A DNA stretch of 40,956 bases from CAYWXK01 sp964462515. Its GTDB lineage: Bacteria > Planctomycetota > Phycisphaerae > Sedimentisphaerales > Anaerobacaceae. Position 1 is the stretch's first letter; each line of letters begins with the position of its first letter. Shown here one piece after another: positions 1 through 8,350 of the stretch. A program made the position numbers and the translations under genes. The notes under the pieces are model-generated. The model did no database searches, was not told the DNA's origin, and saw nothing but the letters and a program-made list of their open reading frames with translations. Location: NCBI GenBank assembly GCA_964462515.1, contig CAYWXK010000035.1:1-40956 (forward strand), in the 5' to 3' direction.

Positions 1-467
1 TATAACACAACTTACCACCTTATATGCTGGTCTGATTTTTGGGGAGTATTATAGTTACTACGTGGCAACTATCGCCATTACCTCTCCCGTCATCGCACTC
101 AGAACACCAAAAACCAGAACAAATCGGAACAATAAACATGTCCTCACCATCCTGGGTGCAGTCGAAAGATTGATGCTTAATCCGTGACAAATAAAGCTTG
201 ATTTACGACAGATTAACTTGCATTTACGGACGTTCCGAGAGCAAAACGGCGGTTTCGGTAGTAAAAACAAACTTTTCATTATCTGACCTTAAGAATTGAC
301 AAAAAAGGTGTTTTCCCAGATAATCAGTTTTGTAATACGAGGAAATTATTCTACTACTGCTGATGGTCATTTAAATCTGCCTCAAAAAATATCCAGATTG
401 TAAATTGCAATGTGGATTTGCAGAGAGTTTCAGAAGAAGAAATATTATTACCTTAAGAGGCTTATGG
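1..467. other. Leader region upstream of the exonuclease gene
   Basis: AT-rich stretch without a convincing gene. A minus-strand frame at 58-279 is open but starts with a basic, low-complexity protein, resembles no family I know and has no visible ribosome site, so I leave it uncalled. The only clear signal is a sigma-70 type promoter at 296-324. Confidence 0.6.
296..324 (+). promoter_or_regulatory. Sigma-70 type promoter for the exonuclease gene
   Basis: A perfect -35 hexamer TTGACA (296-301), a 17-nt spacer and a -10 hexamer GATAAT (319-324). Transcription would begin near 331, about 135 nt before the chosen start codon at 468. Confidence 0.6.
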
Positions 468-1436
468 ATGGTTGCTGCGAAAGGTATAGCAAATCACAAA
501 ATTAATGAGACCCCCATCGCGGTTATAGACTTTGAGACTACTGGGTTAACAGCAGGTTATGATAGAGTTGTGGAAGTATCTGTATTCAAAAAAGAACCGA
601 ATAAACATCCCTATCTTGCTCTTGATACATTAGTTAATCCCAAAAGGCCGGTTTCAGCTACAGAAATTCATGGAATTACAGATGAAGATGTTAAAAATGC
701 CCCTATCTTTAATGATATAGCAGGTAATTTTGTTGATACCTTATCTGGTTGTGTAGTTGCTGCTTATAATGTCTATTTTGACATTAAATTCTTAGAATAT
801 GAACTACAACAGGCAGGAGTTTCATATTTACCACCTTATTTTTGTCTGATGTATATGCGTCCACTACTCGATATTGGTCAGCGTTGCAATCTTGAAACTG
901 CCTGTCATGAGCACGGTATCAATTTTAATTGTCAGACTGCACACATCGCTGCTTCCGATGCAGAAGCTTCTGCAAAACTTATGGAATATTATTTTAAGGT
1001 TATGACCGATAGAAAAATTTCAACTTTTGGTCAGCTTTCAACTCTTAAATCATATAAATTCCTGAACAGTTTTATACATGAACCTCTACCAAAAGCAGAA
1101 TTATTTCATTTAAGAAAAAGTGAAAAATTCCTTTCAAGAGCAAATTATAAGCCCCCGGCCTTGGACCCTGAAAAGCGAGCATTAAGCGAATATTGGGATT
1201 CGTTGCGAATTGTTCTTGCAGATCTCGACATTACTGAACAAGAGCTCAAATATATTCTCGATATAAGAAGAAAAATCCAGCTTCCCAAGGAAAAGATACG
1301 TGCATTACATGCAAAAGCTTTTGCTGCGGTTATTTCACGATTTATTAGCGACAAAACCCTTGAAGATAAAGAAGTTTTACAATTAAGGCGTCTGTTTAAA
1401 TGTCTTTCAAAGCTCGGCTGGGCGCCGGGAGAATGA
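468..1436 (+). CDS. DEDDh-type 3'-5' exonuclease domain protein
   Basis: A DnaQ-like exonuclease of 322 residues. The three DEDDh motifs are visible: exo I as DFETTG near the N-terminus, exo II as NVYFD about 90 residues later, and exo III as H-I-A-A-S-D. These carry the four acidic metal ligands and the catalytic His, so nuclease activity on DNA or RNA 3' ends is likely. The region after the nuclease domain (about residues 190-322) is basic and helical and I do not recognise it. The ATG at 468 is preferred over one at 405 because AAGAGG lies 7 nt upstream and the extra N-terminus is not exonuclease-like. Free-standing proteins of this type act in repair or proofreading; the exact role is unknown. 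A near-consensus promoter lies at 296-324. Confidence 0.8.
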   Translation: MVAAKGIANHKINETPIAVIDFETTGLTAGYDRVVEVSVFKKEPNKHPYLALDTLVNPKRPVSATEIHGITDEDVKNAPIFNDIAGNFVDTLSGCVVAAYNVYFDIKFLEYELQQAGVSYLPPYFCLMYMRPLLDIGQRCNLETACHEHGINFNCQTAHIAASDAEASAKLMEYYFKVMTDRKISTFGQLSTLKSYKFLNSFIHEPLPKAELFHLRKSEKFLSRANYKPPALDPEKRALSEYWDSLRIVLADLDITEQELKYILDIRRKIQLPKEKIRALHAKAFAAVISRFISDKTLEDKEVLQLRRLFKCLSKLGWAPGE

Positions 1437-1567
1437 AATTAAAGGAAAATAAAGAAAATGAATGACTCGAGCAGTTTGGTTAGGCAAAAGTGGGATTTAC
1501 TTTTGCCGAAACTGATGAGCGGGAAAAGTCTGTATCCTGGAAACGGGAAAACGGGCGGAGGGGTGTG

Positions 1568-2524
1568 ATGGATAACCTAAGGCGCCTTGGCAATCATATA
1601 CCCATTCCGATAATACCCGATGATAATAGATTTACGGGTAGGGAATGCCCGAATCCAGAATGTGAGGGGTACTTCAAGGTTGAATTTGGCACAGGACTAA
1701 AAGAAAAAGGTGTGCCATGCCATTGTCCGTACTGTGGATATATTGCACAGGATGATAAGTTTTGGACAAAGGCACAGATTGAATATGCAAAGTCAATTGC
1801 ATTAAAAAAAATAACAGATGCCCTTCACAAGGACCTAAAGAAACTTGAATTTGACTACAAACCTCGTGGGCCATTTGGGATTGGCCTATCAATGAAATTT
1901 AAGCCAGGACAACCAATACCCATTCGCTACTATAGAGAGAAAAAACTTGAGACCGAAGTTGTTTGTGATAATTGCACACTACGATATGCAATTTATGGCG
2001 TTTTTGCGTTTTGTCCGGATTGTGGTCAGCACAATTCGTTGCAGATTCTTAACAAGAATTTGGAGTTAGTAAGCAAGATGTTGGATATGGCGTCAAAGGC
2101 AGAAAAAGAATTAGCAGACCATTTGGTAAGAAACGCGCTCGAAGATTGTGTCTCTTCGTTTGATGGTTTTGGTAGGGAAATCTATCGGGTCTATGCTAAA
2201 AAATCCTCAGATCCTTGTAAGGCAGGAAAGTTGTCTTTCCAGAATATAGAGGGAGTAAAACAGAATTTGAGCGCATTATTCAGCATTAACCTTATGATGG
2301 GTCTTTCAGAGGATGAATGGCAAATCGCTGTAAGAGGTTTCCAAAAAAGGCATCTTTTATCACACAAGATGGGTATTGTTGATGACGAGTATATTCAAAA
2401 AACAGGCGATACCCAAGTAGTCGCCGGTCGAAAGATATGTATATCTGCCGAAGAGGTTAGAAAACTAATTGAGATTGTTCGCAAGTTTTCTTGTTATATT
2501 TCTGAAGAGCTTAAGAAACGATAA
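1568..2524 (+). CDS. Hypothetical protein with two zinc-ribbon-like Cys clusters
   Basis: A 318-residue soluble protein I cannot assign to a named family. The first 150 residues hold paired Cys motifs that look like zinc ribbons: CPNPEC followed by CHCPYC, then CDNC followed by CPDC. The C-terminal half is helical and charged, with a stretch (NLMMGLSEDEWQIAVRGF, then KRHLLSHKMG) that looks like a helical bundle. The start is set at the ATG at 1568, where GGAGG sits about 8 nt upstream; a GTG at 1490 would add 26 weak residues. It follows the exonuclease gene by 131 nt and may share its transcript. No signal peptide or membrane segment. Confidence 0.75.
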   Translation: MDNLRRLGNHIPIPIIPDDNRFTGRECPNPECEGYFKVEFGTGLKEKGVPCHCPYCGYIAQDDKFWTKAQIEYAKSIALKKITDALHKDLKKLEFDYKPRGPFGIGLSMKFKPGQPIPIRYYREKKLETEVVCDNCTLRYAIYGVFAFCPDCGQHNSLQILNKNLELVSKMLDMASKAEKELADHLVRNALEDCVSSFDGFGREIYRVYAKKSSDPCKAGKLSFQNIEGVKQNLSALFSINLMMGLSEDEWQIAVRGFQKRHLLSHKMGIVDDEYIQKTGDTQVVAGRKICISAEEVRKLIEIVRKFSCYISEELKKR

Positions 2525-2682
2525 TTTTTCTCTCGAACAAAGTTTCCTCACGGGTGAAAATCCCTAGCGTTCTGGCGAGGCACCCCAAAATCACCCCTTG
2601 AAAGCCGGGCGGAATTTTATTATCCGTGGCCCTGTAATTAAGAGAATATATACCCAACCCCGCGTGCTCGGCGGTTAATCCG

Positions 2683-2717
2683 CCGTAGGCGGATAAATCA
2701 CACCGTAGGCGGATAAA
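2683..2717. repeat. Short direct repeat of a GGCGGATAAA word
   Basis: A 15-nt word ending in GGCGGATAAA occurs at 2683-2697 and again, identical, at 2703-2717, with a related inverted copy (GGCGGTTAATCC) just before. Related GGCGG/CCGCC words recur at 31612-31660, 39503-39528 and 40210-40255. Confidence 0.7.
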
Positions 2718-2725
2718 GAGGGCTC

Positions 2726-2995
2726 CTACTTCGGCTTGAAGCCCTTGACTTTATTGCCGGTGTATTTAGCGCAGGCCTTTTCTATATCGACGCCGGTTAT
2801 ATTTGCCAGCGTGCACAGCCAGGCGAGGACATCCGCAAATTCTTCCTGCTTATTCTTGTCGTTGTTCGATGCCAGGGCTGTAGCAAGCTCTCCGACCTCT
2901 TCAATAAACCACATAAACGTAGCAGGAACGCCTCTTTGGAGGTCCCGCTTTTTATACTTTTCGGATATCAATTGTTGAAATTCGCTAATATGCAT
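2726..2995 (-). CDS. MazG-like nucleotide pyrophosphohydrolase
   Basis: An 89-residue protein with the MazG-type all-alpha NTP pyrophosphohydrolase signature: EEVGELATAL followed about 20 residues later by EEFADVLAWL. The E-E-x-x-E and E-x-x-D residues are the Mg ligands of the family. Proteins of this kind hydrolyse (d)NTPs to NMP and PPi, often as house-cleaning enzymes; the substrate here is unknown. The frame stays open upstream to 3178 but that extension overlaps the Rrf2 gene and is not MazG-like, so I start at the ATG at 2995. No good ribosome site is visible there. It lies 82 nt downstream of the Rrf2-type regulator on the same strand, so co-transcription is possible. Confidence 0.82.
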   Translation of the reverse strand: MHISEFQQLISEKYKKRDLQRGVPATFMWFIEEVGELATALASNNDKNKQEEFADVLAWLCTLANITGVDIEKACAKYTGNKVKGFKPK

Positions 2996-3077
2996 TTTAG
3001 TGTATGGCGGTAGCTTATAGATTGTATGAGCAGCCTCACGACAAAGATTTGTGCCTGCTTGCGTTGTCTTTATATTT

Positions 3078-3470
3078 TTACACCAGGTCCGAAAGCTTTG
3101 TTTTAGCAAAGACGGCTTTAGCCTGTGCGATAGCTTTTTTATAGACGTTTTCAGCCCGCACGGCAAATCTCTTTCCACGTGTTTGCTCTGCCAGATTCAG
3201 TTGGCCGGTCATAGGTCCTTCCACCGCTTCGATGATCTGAAGCATTGTGATTTTGTTGGGCGATTTGGCCAGAGAAAATCCGCCGCGAGGCCCTCTTTTA
3301 CTTCTCAGGATGTTTGCTCTGACCAGTTGTTGTAGTATCTTGAGCAGGTATTCGAGGGGTATATTGTAATCTTTAGATATTTCTTGAGATAAGACAGCCT
3401 TTTCGTCCTGATGGCGGGTGATATAATCGACCGCGAGCAGCGCGTATGCCGTTGACCTACTAATCTTCAT
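3078..3470 (-). CDS. Rrf2 family transcriptional regulator (no Fe-S cysteines)
   Basis: A 130-residue Rrf2-type winged-helix DNA-binding protein. The N-terminus MKISRSTAYALLAVDYI, the recognition-helix region (IPLEYLLKILQQLVRANIL) and the wing RGPRGGFSLAK are typical of the family (IscR, NsrR, RsrR). It contains no cysteine, so it cannot bind the Fe-S cluster that IscR and NsrR use, and its signal must be different. Start: ATG at 3470 with AAGGAG 7 nt upstream; a TTG two codons earlier is less likely. Its target may be the MazG-like gene downstream. Confidence 0.88.
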   Translation of the reverse strand: MKISRSTAYALLAVDYITRHQDEKAVLSQEISKDYNIPLEYLLKILQQLVRANILRSKRGPRGGFSLAKSPNKITMLQIIEAVEGPMTGQLNLAEQTRGKRFAVRAENVYKKAIAQAKAVFAKTKLSDLV

Positions 3471-3699
3471 TTTCAATCTCCTTCAAAATATGCCGATAAT
3501 CGTTAAAAACCTTTGTGCCTGCCTTAGAAAAGCGCAGGAAACTACTTTACGTCTATTATTTGCCATGCTGTGCCAAAATGCAAGAAATTTTCTGTCTGAA
3601 ATGTGCAAAAATTTGAGGATTAAACCAGGTATTTCGCGGATTGGGAGCGTTTTGGCTGAAAAGCAGGGAAAATCAAAATTTTTGTGAGGCGCAAAAAAC

Positions 3700-3727
3700 T
3701 TGACATCTAAGGCGTTCTGGATATGAT
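3700..3727 (+). promoter_or_regulatory. Sigma-70 type promoter for the STAS gene
   Basis: TTGACA at 3700-3705, 16-nt spacer, TATGAT at 3722-3727. It lies 36 nt before the STAS gene start. The surrounding 3471-3762 interval otherwise holds no supported gene. Confidence 0.6.
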
Positions 3728-3762
3728 TTATATACGAATTTAACGTTTATTAGGAGATTATT

Positions 3763-4131
3763 ATGGCTGAGATTAGGCCGAGAATAAGCGTCGAGTATGC
3801 TAAAAATGCTACGATAGTTGGTTTCACCGATGAAAAAATCCTTGAGGAGACCGACATAAAGGCACTTCGAGAGTCCATTATGTCCGTGATTGGGCAGGCG
3901 GAGCGTATAAATCTCATTTTGGATTTTGGAAATGTGCAGTTTTTGTCCTCTGCCGTTTTGGGACTGTTAATACAAGTCAGTAAAAGGATTTATGAGCAGG
4001 GCGGCAAACTCAAACTTTGCAATATAAATCCTAAGATATACGAGATTTTCAAGATAACGCGGTTGACCAAAACTTTCGATATTTACAAAGATGTCGAAGG
4101 TGCGGTCAGAAGTTTGTCGAGAGCACATTAG
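3763..4131 (+). CDS. STAS domain anti-sigma factor antagonist
   Basis: A 122-residue single STAS domain of the SpoIIAA/RsbV type. The strand LILDFGNVQF leads into FLSSAVLG, which aligns with the F-M-D-S-S-G-L-G phosphorylation loop; Ser63 is the expected phospho-acceptor. When unphosphorylated such proteins bind an HATPase-type anti-sigma kinase and free a sigma factor; phosphorylation by the kinase reverses this. An HATPase-type kinase follows 121 nt downstream, the expected partner. AGGAG lies 7 nt before the ATG and a clear promoter lies at 3700-3727. Confidence 0.88.
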   Translation: MAEIRPRISVEYAKNATIVGFTDEKILEETDIKALRESIMSVIGQAERINLILDFGNVQFLSSAVLGLLIQVSKRIYEQGGKLKLCNINPKIYEIFKITRLTKTFDIYKDVEGAVRSLSRAH

Positions 4132-4252
4132 TGAAAGTTTCTATTTTGCTTGCAGGAATGAGGATTGGTCGATTATTGTAGATTAAACCACTGAAAATAA
4201 CGTTGGTCTTTTGAGGTATCTATCTGGCGAATAGACGGGAAGACGTAGATTT

Positions 4253-4702
4253 ATGGCAGTAAAAAGGCCGGTCAGTTGCTCAATAGCGGTGGAAAGCAGG
4301 TTATCTGTTACTGACCAGATATGTAAGCAGATTCTGTCTGAGCTCGAAGGCAATGGGTTCAGTCAGGACGACATTTTTGCCGTCCACCTTGCTGTGGGTG
4401 AGGCATTTCTGAACGCCGTAAAGCACGGCAATAAAATGGATTCAGCCAAGAAAGTTAAGATAGACTATTCAGTGGGCTCAGATAGATTCGAAGTTTCGAT
4501 TACAGATGAAGGAGATGGGTTTGACCCGGAATCTGTGCCAGACCCGCGAGTAGGTGAGAACCTTTACATGCCTGAGGGTAGGGGGCTGCTCCTTATGAGG
4601 TCTTATATGGATGTGGTCAAATTCAATGAGCGCGGCAACAGCGTCTATATGGCCAGATTCAAAGAAAAACCATCTTTATCAAAAAACTCGGTTCAAAACT
4701 GA
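4253..4702 (+). CDS. RsbW/SpoIIAB-like anti-sigma serine kinase (HATPase)
   Basis: A 149-residue GHKL ATPase of the RsbW type. The N box (VGEAFLNAVKHGNK), G1 (DEGDGFDP) and G2 (EGRGLLLMRSYMD) motifs are intact, and no histidine-kinase dimerisation domain is present. Such proteins bind a sigma factor and phosphorylate their STAS antagonist on Ser or Thr. The STAS protein at 3763-4131 is the natural partner. No sigma factor gene is seen nearby, so the downstream output is unknown and could be a non-sigma target. Confidence 0.87.
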   Translation: MAVKRPVSCSIAVESRLSVTDQICKQILSELEGNGFSQDDIFAVHLAVGEAFLNAVKHGNKMDSAKKVKIDYSVGSDRFEVSITDEGDGFDPESVPDPRVGENLYMPEGRGLLLMRSYMDVVKFNERGNSVYMARFKEKPSLSKNSVQN

Positions 4703-5067
4703 GCATATTAGCAGCAGACCGTTATAATTTTTTTGAAAAAAAACGATTATTTTTCTACAAAACCGACACTGAATTCCAAAAATCATATCCATTGTCACAA
4801 TGCAACCTGAAAGTGCAGATAAGCACTTTTTCTTGTAAAAGATTTCTGCTGGGTGAGATAAGGCCAAAACCCCCTTTTATAGATTTTGTGCGAATATAAA
4901 GATTCAAAAGGGCACTATTGCGTCCCATAAACCTTTGCTTCGATACCCTGCAAATGTGTTCTTCCAGTAGAATTAAATCAAGATAGAAAAGCGAAAAAGT
5001 TACTGTGCGATTGTTCCGAAGTTTGGTTAGGAAGAATTATTGTTAAAACTAATCGAGGAGCAATCAG
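4703..5067. other. Intergenic region with a hairpin terminator
   Basis: 365 nt without a supported gene. A hairpin with a T-rich tail lies at 4810-4835. The second half is AT-rich and probably carries the promoter of the gene at 5068, but I see no hexamer pair good enough to call. Confidence 0.5.
4810..4835 (+). terminator. Likely Rho-independent terminator
   Basis: A 7-bp stem (AAAGTGC at 4810-4816 with GCACTTT at 4823-4829), 6-nt loop, followed by a T-rich tail. It is about 110 nt past the anti-sigma kinase gene and could end that transcript. The stem is short, so this is tentative. Confidence 0.45.
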
Positions 5068-5538
5068 ATGGGAATGTATGAGCCGTTATTTTCTCAAAGC
5101 TGTGTGCTTAATGAGCAGATTGCACGGCAGGTTTTTGATATTTTACCAGAGCAGGGACCTATTATGATGATTATGGACAGGGATGGCAACTCCTGGCCCA
5201 GCGACTCGGAAAAATTTGCTAACCTGAATGTTGGTGGGTCGTTTTTGAAAGAGCTTTGCGATAAGGTCGATGACGGAACGGAGCCGCTCGTGACGCAGGT
5301 CAATGATTACAGTGTTGTTGCTACGCAGTTGATTACCGAGGAAACCAACTGCGGCTATGTTGTTATAGCTTTGCCTCAGTGCAGTCGTGAGTCGGCCCTT
5401 GCAAATATGGACCTTATAGAGATATTGCTTAATCAAGTTGGCCTAATAGCTAAGCTAATTGAGAAGAACAACATCCTTTATGAGCGCCAGATGAGGCATT
5501 ACAGTGTCCACAGCAAAAGCGAAATAGGTTCCAATTAA
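5068..5538 (+). CDS. Hypothetical protein, possible PAS/GAF-like sensor fold
   Basis: A 156-residue soluble protein without a signal peptide. I do not recognise a family. The pattern IMMIMDRDGNSWPSDSEKF followed by a strand-rich region ending GYVVIALPQ, then a long C-terminal helix (DLIEILLNQVGLIAKLIEKN), is what a small PAS- or GAF-like sensor domain with a signalling helix looks like, but this is inference from pattern only. GAGGAG precedes the ATG by about 8 nt. It is on the same strand as the STAS/kinase pair but separated by 365 nt and a possible terminator, so a functional link is uncertain. Confidence 0.65.
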   Translation: MGMYEPLFSQSCVLNEQIARQVFDILPEQGPIMMIMDRDGNSWPSDSEKFANLNVGGSFLKELCDKVDDGTEPLVTQVNDYSVVATQLITEETNCGYVVIALPQCSRESALANMDLIEILLNQVGLIAKLIEKNNILYERQMRHYSVHSKSEIGSN

Positions 5539-5544
5539 AAATCC

Positions 5545-5569
5545 CGGCAGCTTTTAATTAAAGTTGCCG
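5545..5569 (-). terminator. Hairpin between convergent genes, terminator for the minus strand
   Basis: A 10-bp stem with one G-T pair (CGGCAGCTTT at 5545-5554 with AAAGTTGCCG at 5560-5569) and a 5-nt loop. Read on the minus strand it is followed within 3 nt by a T-run (AAAAAT on the plus strand at 5537-5542), suiting the end of the gene at 5597-6550. On the plus strand the T-run is missing. Confidence 0.55.
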
Positions 5570-5596
5570 TAGCGAAATTGTCTTCACTAACGGTTT

Positions 5597-6550
5597 TCAG
5601 GCAAATTGCAATCCTAATTTTTGGGCAACTGAGCGAATATACTCTGCTGCCAGACGGTATTCTTCCTCGTTTGACAGGTGTTCGAGCATAAGTGGTGTAT
5701 CAGGCAGTTTGCTCAATTCCTTCAGAAACACGCCGTAATCCAATCCACCCAACCCTGGCCGAATCTCGTCGAGATGTGTGGTAAGTTTTGGGTGCAGGAT
5801 GATATCTTTAGCGTGGCAGCTTTTGATATATGGGCCAAGTTTCTTGAGCCACTCGCGAATCATTTCGCCGCTATTAAAATACCGCTGGGGACTGCATACG
5901 AGATTCACCGGGTCCAGATGGACTGCGAAATGTTTGCGGTCGATGGCCTTTAGCAAACGGAGGTAAGAATCGGCGCTGTCAGGATATGCCCAGGGCATAG
6001 TCTCTAATGTAAAGAATGTCAGGGTAGGCTTGACGTCATCGATGATGGCACGGGTTGTTTGGACAATCATATCAAATGTCTCTTCGGTCAGGTTTTGCGG
6101 AGATGGCCCATCCCACTGCTCACCGCGCGAGCCGCTGATATTGACACAGCATTTAGCTCCGATACGGTCTGCCAATGCTAATTGACGGCGGCATTTTGTC
6201 AGGGCTTCGCGGCGTGTTTTCTCATCGGGGCTTAGAGGGTTGCTCCATGCTCCGACTTCAGCGATGATTATGTCGGCTTTTTTAGCAGCCTGGGCGTAAG
6301 CGGCGAGAACATCGTCTTTTTCATCAGCACCCACCGGACAGTAGGCGGCACTATAGCCGTGCTTTTTAAGCGCTTGTATCCAGTTTTCAGGGTCATCATA
6401 TTTTTCAAAGATGGGGCCGCCCAAACGAAGCGGCGAGGCGACAGTCTGTGCGGCAGGTGCTTTAATGACATCTACGGATGCAAGTATAGTTGCGCCAAGC
6501 AAGGAATTTTTTAAGAGTCGGCGTCTGGATATAAATTGTTTTGTATTCAT
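5597..6550 (-). CDS. Tat-exported sugar phosphate isomerase/epimerase-like TIM-barrel protein
   Basis: A 317-residue protein of the AP endonuclease 2 / xylose isomerase-like TIM-barrel family. Residues 1-35 form a twin-arginine signal (SRRRLLKNSLLGA then a hydrophobic stretch ending before AAQT), so the protein should be exported folded. Metal-site positions of the family are visible: IIAEVGAW, TLETMPW, HLDPVNL and SCHAKD, with a final E in LEHLSNEEE. These enzymes isomerise or epimerise sugars or inositol derivatives; the substrate cannot be read from sequence. AAAGGGA lies 7 nt before the ATG. Planctomycetes carry many Tat-exported members, usually in polysaccharide catabolism. Confidence 0.85.
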   Translation of the reverse strand: MNTKQFISRRRLLKNSLLGATILASVDVIKAPAAQTVASPLRLGGPIFEKYDDPENWIQALKKHGYSAAYCPVGADEKDDVLAAYAQAAKKADIIIAEVGAWSNPLSPDEKTRREALTKCRRQLALADRIGAKCCVNISGSRGEQWDGPSPQNLTEETFDMIVQTTRAIIDDVKPTLTFFTLETMPWAYPDSADSYLRLLKAIDRKHFAVHLDPVNLVCSPQRYFNSGEMIREWLKKLGPYIKSCHAKDIILHPKLTTHLDEIRPGLGGLDYGVFLKELSKLPDTPLMLEHLSNEEEYRLAAEYIRSVAQKLGLQFA

Positions 6551-6856
6551 CGGTTGTCCCTTTCGTTAAAGTAATAGGGTTTTGTATATGAAAGAACGAA
6601 CTTATACGATTCTAATGCACGAACACGATAAATGCAGCCAAAATTTCAAGTATGTGCAGTTTTGCAGCAGAAGGTTTGTATTGTGGTTTCTGCTACATTG
6701 ACGTGGAGGTTATTTATTCGGAAACTGAGGTAAATCAAAATTGATGGAAAAAGTTGATTTGCGTCTATGAATCGAATTGCTATAATTATGGCACAATAAA
6801 TAAGTTTGTCTGTTACTAATTTAATATGGCAATTATAACTCGATAATAGGGGAAAA
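6551..6856. other. Divergent intergenic region
   Basis: 306 nt separating divergently transcribed genes, AT-rich. It holds the plus-strand promoter at 6759-6786. No small gene or RNA is evident. Confidence 0.55.
6759..6786 (+). promoter_or_regulatory. Sigma-70 type promoter for the GH10-like operon
   Basis: TTGCGT at 6759-6764, 16-nt spacer, perfect TATAAT at 6781-6786. The gene start is at 6857, giving a leader of about 65 nt. Confidence 0.55.
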
Positions 6857-8347
6857 ATGAAGTTTCAGGTTTATAAAGACGGGCAGGTTGTAGATAAATT
6901 CACGCTATGTGGAGCATACCTTTTCGGAACCGATGGCATTGGTATCCGCCGGACCCAGATTGCGTTCAGGAACGGTTTGATTGAGTGCAAAAAGCCAAGT
7001 CTGGAGACCGGTGGCCTGGCTTTGCTATGGGGTATCGATGGTTTTGGGAAGGTGCTTTTGTCAACGACCTGTTTGCCGGAGCGGGAGCGGCCGTATAATT
7101 TGAATGTTGAGATGGCTCGAGCCAGGCTGATGCAAATCATTAATAAGCGTGAGGATTGGTTGTTTTTTGACGCATTGGAGGAGTTAAAGGATATTTCAGA
7201 TGAGGCGCAACAGTTGTTTATTCAAGCGATACAGAACATTTCAGATGATCCACTGGCGTCCAGATTGGCAGATGAATCTCTTAGAAAAGCGGTAGTTTTT
7301 TCTGAGATGTTAGCTGTAAAACAGGCAGAGTCGGCTTTCAATGTTCGGAGTAAGAGCCACGGTTTTGGTCGGGGCTGCCTTGGCTGCAAAGTAGATGCTC
7401 GGCAAATTGAAAATCCGGCGTATGTTGAGAGATTATTAGAGCTGTTCGGCTCGGTAATTGTCCCGATAAACTGGGGCCAGATAGAGACTCAGAAGGGCAC
7501 TTACGATTTTTCAATGGTTGATGCGTGTCTGGAAGTGCTGGGGACAAGGAAGCTGGCGATTAGCGCTGGGCCGCTGATTTGTTTCTCAAAGAAGTATCTA
7601 CCTAAGTGGCTGCTTCGTAGCAGCGCGGGATTTGAAAAAATCCGCGAAACCGCCTATGAATTCATTGTCAAGACAGTTGCCCGTTATTCAGGCATTATCC
7701 GCGGGTGGTGTGTTGTAAGCGGTCTGAATGTGTTCAATCATTTCGGGTTTAAGTTTGAGCAGGCTCTGGAGATGACACGGGCAGCCAATATGGCGGTCAA
7801 GGCGGCAAGCGACAGGGCTTTGAAGATAATCGAAATCAACAATCTCTGGGGTGAATATTACGCCGCAGTGCCTAACACCATTCCGCCTCTGGTATATATG
7901 GATATGGTTGTCCAGAGTGGTATCAACTTTGACGGGTTCGGGCTGCAAATGCACCTGGGCAAAAATCAGTCCGGTATGCACATTAGAGATATGATGCAGG
8001 TGTCGGCAGTTCTGGACATCTTTTCGCCGATAGGTAAGACATTGTATATAACCGATGTGTCGGTTCCGAGCCAGATGGGTGAGGGGCTATACGATGGTAA
8101 AGTTGCGGGCGTATGGCATGATGAGTGGAACGAATTGCGGCAGGCACAATGGATAGAACAATTTTATAAAATAGCACTTAGCAAACCGTTTGTTGACTCG
8201 GTTATCTATTCGAGTCTGGCAGATGCGGAGGACAACACAATTGCCGGCAGCGGGCTGTTGACCGACCAGTTTAAGCCTAAGGAGTCGTTTCGAACTTTGA
8301 AGAGGTTGCACGATTCTATTTTTGGCAGGCAGATAATTGGCGGATAA
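6857..8347 (+). CDS. GH10 xylanase-like protein with altered catalytic residues
   Basis: A 496-residue cytoplasmic-looking protein (no signal peptide). Residues 1-165 are an unassigned N-terminal domain. Residues 190-480 follow the GH10 (endo-beta-1,4-xylanase) barrel order: PINWGQIETQKGTYDFSMVD, then the acid/base strand, then FDGFGLQMHLG, then the nucleophile strand. In GH10 the acid/base strand reads W-D-V-V-N-E; here it is WCVVSGLN (residues 284-291), with Gly where Glu should be. The nucleophile strand T-E becomes YITDVS (Asp at about 400). Both catalytic Glu are therefore replaced. It may be a non-hydrolytic carbohydrate binder or have different chemistry. First gene of a tight plus-strand run, 3 nt before the next. 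Confidence 0.75.
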   Translation: MKFQVYKDGQVVDKFTLCGAYLFGTDGIGIRRTQIAFRNGLIECKKPSLETGGLALLWGIDGFGKVLLSTTCLPERERPYNLNVEMARARLMQIINKREDWLFFDALEELKDISDEAQQLFIQAIQNISDDPLASRLADESLRKAVVFSEMLAVKQAESAFNVRSKSHGFGRGCLGCKVDARQIENPAYVERLLELFGSVIVPINWGQIETQKGTYDFSMVDACLEVLGTRKLAISAGPLICFSKKYLPKWLLRSSAGFEKIRETAYEFIVKTVARYSGIIRGWCVVSGLNVFNHFGFKFEQALEMTRAANMAVKAASDRALKIIEINNLWGEYYAAVPNTIPPLVYMDMVVQSGINFDGFGLQMHLGKNQSGMHIRDMMQVSAVLDIFSPIGKTLYITDVSVPSQMGEGLYDGKVAGVWHDEWNELRQAQWIEQFYKIALSKPFVDSVIYSSLADAEDNTIAGSGLLTDQFKPKESFRTLKRLHDSIFGRQIIGG

Positions 8348-8350
8348 CCA

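Noticed and set aside
58..279. 73-codon minus-strand frame near the left edge
   Set aside because: Composition is not protein-like at the N-terminus, there is no ribosome site, and no family pattern is visible.
3490..3687. 65-codon plus-strand frame before the STAS gene
   Set aside because: Cys- and Arg-rich without family resemblance, and no ribosome site; it lies in what should be a promoter region.
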